Shown: one piece after another, positions 14,176 to 20,687 of the stretch
How the letters are laid out: every line of letters begins with the position of its first letter
How positions within the stretch are numbered: the first letter of the stretch is position 1
Source: Bacillota bacterium
GTDB taxonomy: Bacteria; Bacillota; Clostridia; Christensenellales; Aristaeellaceae
Direction of reading: 5' to 3'
NCBI GenBank assembly: GCA_023416655.1
Contig: JAEZHK010000130.1
Span: 1-25,031 of the forward strand
DNA: 25,031 bases
Translations under genes and position numbers: made by a program
The notes under the pieces: generated by a model
Told to the model about the DNA's origin: nothing
What the model saw: the letters and a program-made list of their open reading frames with translations, nothing else
Databases searched by the model: none

Positions 14176-16317
14176 TCAACCTGCGCCGTCCTCCGGCGGC
14201 AGCGCGCCGCGCCGGTTGACGTAGATCGTGCAGCTGTCCGCAAGTCCGTCGAGCGTGGTCGCGGTGATGACCGCCGACCCTTCCCGCCGAAGCGCGGTCA
14301 CGATGCCCGAGGCATCCACCTTCGCGATCTTGGGGTTGCTGCTACGCCACTTCAGCACCGGATCGTACGCCCTGTAGTCTTCAATCAGGCCGCGCATGTC
14401 CAGCTTCTTCCCATAGGGCAATGCCAGGCGGTCCGCGGTAAACCGCATCGACGGCATAAGCCGCTTGACCCGTACGGTGGCGGTGCAGCTTTTGCCGGTG
14501 TCGGTGGTCGCGCGCACGACGGCGACGCCGAGAAACGCCGCCGTCACCAGCCCGTTTTCGCTCACACTGACCGCCGCGGCGTTCTCCTCCACAGACCAGC
14601 GGAGCGCCTTATACCCCGCGCCCTTGTTGACGACGGGCTTCAGCAGCACCGCGTGCGGCACCGATGGATTGGTCCCCGCGTACAGGACGACGGAGCGCCG
14701 GTTCATCTTCATGCTGCGGGGCCTTTGGTAGATCGTCAGCTTCAGCGACTCCCTGACGCCGCTGCCGTCTCTGGCCGCCGCCGTCAGCGTCAGCCTTCCG
14801 GCCTTCTTCGCCTTCAGGACGCCGCCCGAAAAGGAAGCCAGCCGCGCATTGTTCACCGACCACCGAACCGACTGCTGAAGGCTCTTGGGCTGCACCTGGG
14901 CGGCGACGCGCTTCTTCTCGCCCACGTACAGTGCATCGCCGCCGTCCTCCGACGTGAGGGTGATCGCCTCCACCGGCTGCCGCACCGAGATGTACACAAA
15001 GCCCTTCGCACCATCTGCTCCATAGGCCGTTATGAACGCATCCCCCACGCTCTGAGCGGTCACCATACCGGAGGCGTCCACCGTCGCCACGTTCTTTTTG
15101 TTGCTCTCGTAGCGATCCACCCAGCGGTGGGTGGCGTTCGACGGACTGTACGCCGGCTTCAACTGCAGCGTCTGCCCCGGCAGCATCGCCCGGATGTAAT
15201 CGTCGAGGTCGATTTCCTCCAGGCGCCGTATGCACTCAAAGCGGAAGCTGGCCTGCGTGCGGTTCATATCCTGCGCCGTCGCGGTGATCGTCACCCAACC
15301 GGGGCTCTTGATGCGGACCTCGCCGTTGACATCGACGGCGGCCACGCGCTCGTCGCTGCTGGACCAGACCATGTCCACATTCATCGACGCGGGCGTGGGC
15401 AGCGCGCACATCCGCCAATTCGCCCCAACGTGATACCATTCGTGCTCCGGCGCAATCGAGAGCGCGTCCAGCGACCGGTCCGTCACGCGGTTTTTGGCCA
15501 CCACCGTGACTTCGTTTCTACTCCCGATCGCGGCCCAGTACTCCGGGTCATCAATGACGAGGCAGGCGACATCAAAGGTGAACGTCCCAGGCCTCGTGAA
15601 CCGGAGCTTGAGCGCGCCATCCCGCTCGCCGTCCAGTTGGACGATTCCATAGTGCTCGGAAGCGTATCGATCGATTGCGAATATCCCGGGCGCTCTGGTG
15701 GCGGAGGACGGCGACAGGACGGGCATAGGCAGCGTCAGCGTGTCCCCGTCCCTGGCCATGTCCAGTTCGAAGCGCGCCTTGTCGTAACGAAACGACTGCA
15801 TGAGGCTGGGGTCGTTGTACACGGTGAATGAGAGCGTAAACGAAACGGCGGTGCCGGAAATCCGCTCGCGGCCAACCAGCCCGCTGCGGCCGGGAATTCG
15901 GATTCCCCTGCAGGCGTAGATTTCGTACGCAACAGTATGAACTCCGGGCTTGACGGGTTCAGGATCGCCCGCGATAATCAACTGCAGGTCAAAGTCCCGA
16001 AGGTGCTCCGGCACACCCTCCTGCGCGGGGTTCGACCGCATCAAAATGCCATAATCCTGGGAATTGGCAATCAGGCGCGCATCAAATGAAATCTCTCTTT
16101 CCGCAGACGCGTACCGCTGTGCAATCTCCTCCGCATTGGCGATCCGGAGGCCGTCAATCCGAAGGGATTCATAGAACCCATGCGCAACCCGGTATCCGCC
16201 CGCGGGCGGGACCGGAAAGCGAACGTCCGGCGAAATCGGCGACACGCCCGATGCCCGCGCGCCCACCATCGACAGCGCGCCCGCCACCGCGACCAACGCC
16301 AGCGCCAACACCATCAA
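14176..16317 (-). CDS. Secreted protein with five tandem bacterial Ig-like (BIG2) domains
   Basis: 713 aa as listed, starting at TTG 16315-16317; ATG follows at 16312-16314. A CTG at 16324-16326 sits 6 nt after GAGGAGGG (16333-16340) and would add LKK, giving a normal basic signal-peptide n-region, so it may be the true start. The signal peptide is MVLALALVAVAGALSMVGARA. After about 270 residues of unrecognised beta-rich sequence come five repeats of about 80 residues with the BIG2 pattern, for example WSSSDERVAAVDVNG, ESNKKNVATVDASG, WSVNNARLASFSGG, WSVEENAAAVSVSENG and WRSSNPKIAKVDASG, each ending near V.ITAT. BIG2 domains serve as adhesive or spacer modules in surface proteins. No LPXTG, S-layer or choline-binding anchor is seen, so it is probably released or held by other means. 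Confidence 0.85.
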   Translation of the reverse strand: MMVLALALVAVAGALSMVGARASGVSPISPDVRFPVPPAGGYRVAHGFYESLRIDGLRIANAEEIAQRYASAEREISFDARLIANSQDYGILMRSNPAQEGVPEHLRDFDLQLIIAGDPEPVKPGVHTVAYEIYACRGIRIPGRSGLVGRERISGTAVSFTLSFTVYNDPSLMQSFRYDKARFELDMARDGDTLTLPMPVLSPSSATRAPGIFAIDRYASEHYGIVQLDGERDGALKLRFTRPGTFTFDVACLVIDDPEYWAAIGSRNEVTVVAKNRVTDRSLDALSIAPEHEWYHVGANWRMCALPTPASMNVDMVWSSSDERVAAVDVNGEVRIKSPGWVTITATAQDMNRTQASFRFECIRRLEEIDLDDYIRAMLPGQTLQLKPAYSPSNATHRWVDRYESNKKNVATVDASGMVTAQSVGDAFITAYGADGAKGFVYISVRQPVEAITLTSEDGGDALYVGEKKRVAAQVQPKSLQQSVRWSVNNARLASFSGGVLKAKKAGRLTLTAAARDGSGVRESLKLTIYQRPRSMKMNRRSVVLYAGTNPSVPHAVLLKPVVNKGAGYKALRWSVEENAAAVSVSENGLVTAAFLGVAVVRATTDTGKSCTATVRVKRLMPSMRFTADRLALPYGKKLDMRGLIEDYRAYDPVLKWRSSNPKIAKVDASGIVTALRREGSAVITATTLDGLADSCTIYVNRRGALPPEDGAG

Positions 16318-16361
16318 TTTCTTCAGACGAAGCCCTCCTCTCCTGCCCCTTGATGAATTCC

Positions 16362-16390
16362 ATTATAAGGCAGCGTTACGCATAATGCAA
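16362..16390 (-). promoter_or_regulatory. Promoter of the BIG2 protein gene
   Basis: Minus strand: TTGCAT (16385-16390), 17 nt, TATAAT (16362-16367), ending about 22 nt upstream of the ribosome binding site. Confidence 0.75.
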
Positions 16391-16427
16391 GGTCTGCGGA
16401 AAAAGGTCCCGGAATTCCACCCTCCCC

Positions 16428-16462
16428 AAAAACAAAAATCCGTTCCCATCGCTGGGAACGGA
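16428..16462 (-). terminator. Intrinsic terminator of the YbaK-like gene
   Basis: On the minus strand, a 9-bp stem TCCGTTCCC/GGGAACGGA (16439-16462) with loop AGCGAT, followed by TTTTTGTTTTT. It lies 12 nt after the stop codon. Confidence 0.92.
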
Positions 16463-16473
16463 CACGCCATTCT

Positions 16474-16947
16474 TTACGCAGACCAGTCTTTGCAGGCATC
16501 GACCCAGCCGGCGGCGCGGGAAGCGCCGTAGAGTTCCTCGGGCGTCAGCACCACGGCGGACTGGTCGTTGCCCGCGGCGGGCAGCACGGTTTCGAACCGC
16601 TTCAACGACTCATCCAGATAGACTTTCGCGCGTGGGCCGACCGCGAAAGGGCACACGCCGCCAACCGGATGGCCGGTCAGCTCCAGCGCCTCCTCGGGCG
16701 AGAGCATCTTGGCCTTGAAGCCGAAGGCATCCCGGAACTTTTTGTTGTCCACCCGGGCGTCGCCTGCGGCCACCAGAAGGACGCAGCCGTCCCCATCCCG
16801 GAAGGAGAGCGTCTTGGCGATGCGCTGAGGCGCGACGCCCGCCGCCTCCGCCGCGAGCTCCACCGTCGCGCTGGACTGGTTGAACTCCCTGACGCGTTCC
16901 AAAAGCCCGAAACCCTGCAGGTATTCTTTGACCTCCATGATCGACAT
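16474..16947 (-). CDS. YbaK/EbsC family aminoacyl-tRNA deacylase
   Basis: 157 aa from ATG 16945-16947, chosen because AAAGGAAG lies upstream and the protein then has the normal YbaK length. The open frame runs further upstream into repeat A3, which is not coding. Family features are AKTLSFRDGDGCVLLVAAGDARVD, the conserved lysine in DNKKFRDAFGFKAKMLSPEEAL, and the signature TGHPVGGVCPFA (GHxxGGVxPF). YbaK-type proteins hydrolyse Cys-tRNA(Pro) or other mischarged tRNAs; the specific substrate is not determined by sequence. The gene is followed by a strong terminator. Confidence 0.92.
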   Translation of the reverse strand: MSIMEVKEYLQGFGLLERVREFNQSSATVELAAEAAGVAPQRIAKTLSFRDGDGCVLLVAAGDARVDNKKFRDAFGFKAKMLSPEEALELTGHPVGGVCPFAVGPRAKVYLDESLKRFETVLPAAGNDQSAVVLTPEELYGASRAAGWVDACKDWSA

Positions 16948-16977
16948 GGTTCCGCTCGCTTCCTTTGTGGTCTTTGA

Positions 16978-16986
16978 ATCATAGCA
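16978..16986 (-). promoter_or_regulatory. Possible extended -10 promoter of the YbaK-like gene
   Basis: Minus strand TGCTATGAT (TGn plus TATGAT), about 30 nt upstream of the ATG, with no convincing -35. It lies between repeat A3 and the gene. Confidence 0.4.
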
Positions 16987-17015
16987 AACCAGGGTCTGGT
17001 TCTCCGTCATATCAA

Positions 17016-17183
17016 TCGTTCCCGGCGACCTGCGCGCCGGGAACGCAGTTTCCATAACCAGTACGCACACTGGTGGCGGAAACAATTCCTAAAGTCAGTG
17101 AGCCGCCCGGAAATCCCGCAGGTGTTTGGCTCACGCAGTCCTCTTCCTTCGCGCCCAAAAGCCACCCGGCGGATTTTCAACGC
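17016..17183 (-). repeat. Structured intergenic repeat, family A copy 3 (A3)
   Basis: Reverse-oriented copy of the elements at 5834 and 20141. Stems in plus coordinates are P4 17018-17027/17035-17044, P3 17048-17053/17078-17083 enclosing 17058-17062/17069-17073, P2 17098-17104/17128-17134 (GTGAGCC/GGCTCAC), and P1 17151-17160/17174-17183. P1 overlaps the 3' end of the FAD gene, whose TGA stop is at 17177-17179. P1 pairing is weaker than in copy A1. It lies downstream of the FAD gene in the same orientation. Confidence 0.85.
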
Positions 17184-18586
17184 TGTTTTCCCTGAATGTT
17201 CCTCGCGACCACCACGCCGGTGGCGCTGGCCTGGATGAGGCCGCGCGTCACGCCCGCGCCGTCGCCGATGGCATAGAATCCGCCCAGCGCCGTTTCAAAG
17301 TTCTTGTCCACGGTGAGCTTCGACGAATAGAACTTGACCTCCACGCCGTAGAGCAACGTATTCCCGGAGTACAGCCCCGGCGCGACGTTGTCAAACGCGC
17401 GCAGCGCTTCGATGATGCTGGTCAGGTGCCGGTGCGGCAGCACGAAGGAGAGGTCGCCCGGCACGGCGGTCTTCAGCGTCGGCTCGGTGGTGGACTTTGC
17501 AAGTCTCGACGCATCGGTGCGGCGTCCCTTCAGAAGGTCGCCCAGCCGCTGCACCATGATGCCGCCGCCGGTGAGCATGTTGCCCAGCTGCGCGATGTAG
17601 CGGCCATACTCGATGGGCGAGCTGAAGGGCTTGGTGAACCGCGTGGACACCAGCAGTGCAAAGTTGGTGTTGTCGGTGTGCAGCTTTTCATCGAGGTAGC
17701 TGTGGCCGTTTACCACCGCGATGCCGCCCTCGTAGTGCTCCTCGCTGACGAGCCCGCCCGGGTTCATGCAGAAGGTGCGCACCTTGTTCTCGAAGGTGTC
17801 GGCGTAGTAGACCATCTTGGCCTCGTAGAGGTGCTTTGTGAGATGGTCCATGATCGAGTTGGGCGCCTCGACGCGAACGCCGATGTCCACCTCGTTGTTG
17901 AGCGTCTGGATGCTGTTGTCCTTGGCCACCTGATTGAGCCATGCGGCGCCGCCCCGGCCGGGCGCGGCCACCACATAGGGCGCGCGGACGAGGCTCCTGG
18001 CCCCGGCGGCGTCCTTCACGTATACACCGGCGACGCGTCCATCCTCCACCAGCACGTCCTCAGCGGTGGTGCGCTCGCGGAACTCGAAGTTGCCGGAGGC
18101 ATCCAGCGTCTTAAACATGTTGTGAAGCACGGTAAACGCGTGCTCGGTGCCCATGTGCCGTACCGGCGAGGGCACGAGTTTGATGTTGTACTTGGAGCAC
18201 TCGTACTTGATCCGGTCAACCTCCGGGTCGTTCAGGCCGTGCACCTTCTCGGGCGCGCCGTGCTCCAGATAGATCGAATCGGCATAATTGATCAGCGCCC
18301 GCACTTCTTCGCGGGGCAGGTAGTCCACCATGTTGCCGCCGACTTCTTCGCTCAATGTCAGCTTGCCGTCGGAAAACGCGCCCGCGCCCGACCAGCCGCT
18401 CATGATGTTGCAGGGCTTGCAGCCGACGCAGCGGCCCAGGGTCCTGGCCGGGCAGGTGCGCTTGTCGATGCGCAGACCCTCGTCCACCACCAGGATGCGC
18501 GCACCCGCGTTCAGGCGGCGCGTTTCGAGCGCGGTAAAAATCCCCGCCGGGCCAGCGCCGACGACGATCACATCATAATCGAACAT
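17177..18586 (-). CDS. NAD(P)/FAD-dependent oxidoreductase, COG2509-like (uncharacterised FAD-dependent dehydrogenase)
   Basis: 469 aa from ATG 18584-18586, with AAGGAAGG upstream. The N-terminal Rossmann dinucleotide motif is VVGAGPAGI (G10, G12, G15), followed by VVDEG for the FAD ribose. A cysteine cluster (C45, C53, C56, C59 in CPARTLGRCVGCKPCN) precedes GWSGAGAFSDGKL, which is the family hallmark. The C-terminal FAD-binding block is GGFYAIGDGAGVTRGLIQASATGV. The substrate and electron partner are unknown for this family. The CX7CX2CX2C cluster could bind a metal or Fe-S cluster (inference). Its own promoter lies upstream, back to back with that of xpt. The stop codon lies inside repeat A3. 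Confidence 0.85.
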   Translation of the reverse strand: MFDYDVIVVGAGPAGIFTALETRRLNAGARILVVDEGLRIDKRTCPARTLGRCVGCKPCNIMSGWSGAGAFSDGKLTLSEEVGGNMVDYLPREEVRALINYADSIYLEHGAPEKVHGLNDPEVDRIKYECSKYNIKLVPSPVRHMGTEHAFTVLHNMFKTLDASGNFEFRERTTAEDVLVEDGRVAGVYVKDAAGARSLVRAPYVVAAPGRGGAAWLNQVAKDNSIQTLNNEVDIGVRVEAPNSIMDHLTKHLYEAKMVYYADTFENKVRTFCMNPGGLVSEEHYEGGIAVVNGHSYLDEKLHTDNTNFALLVSTRFTKPFSSPIEYGRYIAQLGNMLTGGGIMVQRLGDLLKGRRTDASRLAKSTTEPTLKTAVPGDLSFVLPHRHLTSIIEALRAFDNVAPGLYSGNTLLYGVEVKFYSSKLTVDKNFETALGGFYAIGDGAGVTRGLIQASATGVVVARNIQGKQR

Positions 18587-18619
18587 AAAAACACCTTCCT
18601 TATAGTCCGCAACCGGATT

Positions 18620-18648
18620 AGTATAAGCCGAAAAGGCCGTTTTGTCAA
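18620..18648 (-). promoter_or_regulatory. Promoter of the FAD dehydrogenase gene
   Basis: Minus strand: TTGACA (18643-18648), 17 nt, TATACT (18620-18625). Close to consensus; the start codon is about 33 nt downstream. Confidence 0.85.
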
Positions 18649-18711
18649 GTTGAATTCGGGCAAAGCCAGCCGGCTTCCCCGGAAATCCCGAACGATTTCA
18701 TGCAAACTTCG

Positions 18712-18740
18712 TTGAACTTACGGCCAAAAGCATGTATCAT
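18712..18740 (+). promoter_or_regulatory. Promoter of xpt
   Basis: TTGAAC (18712-18717), 17 nt, TATCAT (18735-18740). The predicted leader to ATG 18775 is only about 28 nt, too short for a purine riboswitch. Confidence 0.7.
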
Positions 18741-18774
18741 GGGAAAGACTACAAACGCTCGGGAGATGATACCT

Positions 18775-19350
18775 ATGGAGCTTCTCAAGCAGCGGATTCT
18801 CGAAAGCGGGAAAGCGCTCAGCCAGCACATCCTGCTGGTGGACTCGTTCCTCAACCACCAGGTGGACGTGGAACTGATGCGCAAGATCGGCGAAGAATTC
18901 GCCCGGTTGTTCAGGGATACCGGCGCAACCCGCGTGATGACGATCGAATCCTCCGGCATTGTGCCCGCCACGATGACCGCCCTGGCGATGAACCTCCCGC
19001 TCGTCGTGATGAAGAAATCCACTTCCAGCATCCTTTCCGAGGACATTTTGCAGACCAGTGTGTTCTCCTTCACCAAGGGCAGCAACTACCAGTTGACGCT
19101 GAAGACCAAGTTCGTCGAACGGGGCGACAGGGTGCTCTTCATCGACGACTTTCTGGCCTACGGCGAAGCCGCGAAGGGCGCGTGCAAGCTGATTGAGCTT
19201 GCGGGCGCGCAGGTCGTGGGCGTCGGTATCGTGATTGAAAAAGCCTTCCAGCCGGGCCATGAGCTTTTGAAGCAGGCGGGCTACCCCATCACCGCGCTGG
19301 CCTCCATCAAGCGGCTGGACTACGGCACCATCGAGTTTACGGAGGACTAG
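18775..19350 (+). CDS. xpt: Xanthine phosphoribosyltransferase
   Basis: 191 aa from ATG 18775 with GGGAG at 18761-18765. The frame is open upstream, but that would start before the promoter. The protein follows Bacillus Xpt closely in pattern: VDSFLNHQVD (about 24-33), TIESSGIVPA (about 62-71), the PRPP-binding loop VLFIDDFLAYGEA, and VGIVIEKAFQPG. The enzyme joins xanthine to PRPP to give XMP in purine salvage. Unlike the Bacillus gene, no purine riboswitch and no pbuX permease gene is seen. The HAD gene follows after 3 nt, so they form an operon. Confidence 0.95.
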   Translation: MELLKQRILESGKALSQHILLVDSFLNHQVDVELMRKIGEEFARLFRDTGATRVMTIESSGIVPATMTALAMNLPLVVMKKSTSSILSEDILQTSVFSFTKGSNYQLTLKTKFVERGDRVLFIDDFLAYGEAAKGACKLIELAGAQVVGVGIVIEKAFQPGHELLKQAGYPITALASIKRLDYGTIEFTED

Positions 19351-19353
19351 CCC

Positions 19354-20136
19354 ATGCCATCGATCACGGACGTAAAGCTGTTCCTTTTGGACATGGACGG
19401 CACCTTCTACCTGGGCGAGAGGATCCTGCCCGGCTCGCTGGACTTCATCAAGGCCGTCCGGGACAGCGGGCGGGACTTCCTGTTCCTGACCAACAACTCC
19501 TCGCACAACGCGGATTACTACGTAAAGCGCCTTTCCCGCATGGGGCTTGACGTAGGCCCGGAAAAGGTGCTGACCAGCACCCAGGCCACCGCCATCAAGG
19601 TCAATGAACTCTACCCCGGCAAGCGCGCCTTTGTGCTGGGCAACGCCTACATGTTCGCGGAGCTCGAAGAGGGCGGCATCCTGATCGACCAGGACGACCC
19701 TGAAATCGTGGTCATTGGCTACGACACGACGCTGGATTACAAGAAGATGACCCGCGTGTGCGACCTGGTGCGCGAAGGGCTGCCCTACGTCGCCTCCCAC
19801 CCGGATTTCAACTGCCCCACGGAGACCGGGTTCGCGCCCGACATCGGCGCGATCATGGCCTTCATCGAGGCGTCCGCGGGCAGAAGGCCAGACCTCATCG
19901 TCGGGAAGCCCTACGGCGGCATCGTCGAGGCGGCGGTGGCCCGCACCGGCCTCGCCCCTTCCGAGATGGCGATGGTGGGCGACCGGCTCTACACCGACGT
20001 TGAGACCGGCCTGAAGCACGGCATGCTGTCGGTATTGGTATTGTCTGGCGAGACGACAAAGGAGATGGCGGCGGCCTCCCCCATCAAGCCGCACCTGACC
20101 TTCGGCCGCCTGGCCGACATGAATCCGCTGCTCTAA
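19354..20136 (+). CDS. HAD-IIA family hydrolase (NagD/PNPase-like phosphatase)
   Basis: 260 aa from ATG 19354, 3 nt after the xpt stop. The HAD nucleophile motif is LLDMDGTFYLG (D13, D15). Motif II is FLTNNSS, and motifs III/IV appear as VGKPYGG and MVGDRLYTDVETG. The C2-type cap places it in subclass IIA, which includes NagD and nucleotide or sugar phosphatases. The substrate is unknown. Being cotranscribed with xpt, a nucleotide monophosphate is plausible (inference). The gene ends 4 nt before repeat A2. Confidence 0.92.
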   Translation: MPSITDVKLFLLDMDGTFYLGERILPGSLDFIKAVRDSGRDFLFLTNNSSHNADYYVKRLSRMGLDVGPEKVLTSTQATAIKVNELYPGKRAFVLGNAYMFAELEEGGILIDQDDPEIVVIGYDTTLDYKKMTRVCDLVREGLPYVASHPDFNCPTETGFAPDIGAIMAFIEASAGRRPDLIVGKPYGGIVEAAVARTGLAPSEMAMVGDRLYTDVETGLKHGMLSVLVLSGETTKEMAAASPIKPHLTFGRLADMNPLL

Positions 20137-20140
20137 AGAG

Positions 20141-20307
20141 GCGCACAAAATCCGCCGGGCGGCTTTTGCGCGCATAAGAGGAACCCTTCGGGAGCCTGAA
20201 AACCAGCGGATTTTCCGGGCGGCTCCCTGACTTGCGGTATTGTTTCCTCCACCAGTGTGCGCACTGGTTATGGAAACCGGTTTCCGGCGCACAGGTCGCC
20301 GGAAACG
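20141..20307 (+). repeat. Structured intergenic repeat, family A copy 2 (A2)
   Basis: This begins 4 nt after the HAD gene stop. Stems are P1 20141-20150/20164-20173, P2 20190-20196/20221-20227 (GGGAGCC/GGCTCCC), P3 20242-20247/20272-20277 enclosing CCAGTG/CACTGG, and P4 20281-20289/20297-20305 (TTTCCGGCG/CGCCGGAAA). Compared with A1, P4 shows a C-G to T-A double change and P2 is largely replaced yet still paired. P3 is nearly identical. Confidence 0.85.
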
Positions 20308-20326
20308 ATGAGAGCCTTAATTGGGT

Positions 20327-20355
20327 TTGCCATGCCACTGTCAAGTTCGCATAAC
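20327..20355 (+). promoter_or_regulatory. Possible promoter of the small lipoprotein gene
   Basis: TTGCCA (20327-20332), 17 nt, CATAAC (20350-20355), just after repeat A2. The -10 is weak and would leave a very short leader before ATG 20371. Confidence 0.35.
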
Positions 20356-20370
20356 GCCGGGGAGGGACAC

Positions 20371-20475
20371 ATGCGAAAGCTTTTGATCGCGCTCATGATC
20401 GCGCTCGTCCTGCTGTCCGGCTGCCGCTATCAGGTGGTGGAGGACACCACCCCCATGACGGTCACCGGGCCGTAG
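20371..20475 (+). CDS. Very small lipoprotein (34 aa)
   Basis: ATG 20371 with GGGGAGGG (20359-20366) at good spacing, and stop TAG 20473-20475. The N-terminus is a typical lipoprotein signal: MRK, a hydrophobic core, and lipobox L15-S-G-C18. The mature peptide after C18 is only about 17 residues (RYQVVEDTTPMTVTGP after the Cys). A strong terminator follows, so it appears to be a complete single transcription unit. It may be a membrane-anchored peptide, the source of a signal-sequence-derived peptide, or the remnant of a longer lipoprotein. I do not recognise a family. Confidence 0.65.
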   Translation: MRKLLIALMIALVLLSGCRYQVVEDTTPMTVTGP

Positions 20476-20540
20476 ACCTATCACTCCGAAAACCATCATG
20501 GGATTGCAGGCCTTGCCAGTCAACCCAAAGATTCCCCGTT

Positions 20541-20570
20541 CCCGGCGACGCGCGCGCCGGGATTTTCTTT
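20541..20570 (+). terminator. Intrinsic terminator after the small lipoprotein gene
   Basis: Stem CCCGGCG/CGCCGGG (20541-20547/20555-20561) followed by ATTTTCTTT. The hairpin 20538-20561 is nearly identical to the P4 hairpin of repeat A3 as read on the plus strand (17018-17041), with two differences in 24. Confidence 0.8.
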
Positions 20571-20629
20571 CACTCTTCTGTCTCCACAATTGCGCCACAT
20601 CGTTTTTACGTGCAAACCCCCCGGGCATG

Positions 20630-20638
20630 TGTTATAAT
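20630..20638 (+). promoter_or_regulatory. Extended -10 promoter of the L,D-transpeptidase gene
   Basis: TGTTATAAT: TGn followed by a perfect TATAAT (20633-20638). No good -35 is seen at 16-18 nt, which is usual for extended -10 promoters. Confidence 0.65.
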
Positions 20639-20687
20639 GGTAAAAGAATTTCAATTTTTGCCTTTTCAAGTGAAGGAGTGAACCGTA

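Noticed and set aside
14155..15831. 558-codon plus-strand frame opposite the BIG2 gene
   Set aside because: The minus-strand frame has a signal peptide, Ig-like repeats, promoter and terminator; this one has none.
17126..18715. 529-codon plus-strand frame opposite the FAD dehydrogenase
   Set aside because: The minus-strand gene has clear Rossmann and FAD motifs, so this is a shadow.
18718..20292. 524-codon minus-strand frame opposite xpt and the HAD gene
   Set aside because: It is antisense to two recognised enzymes and extends into repeat A2, with no family motifs.
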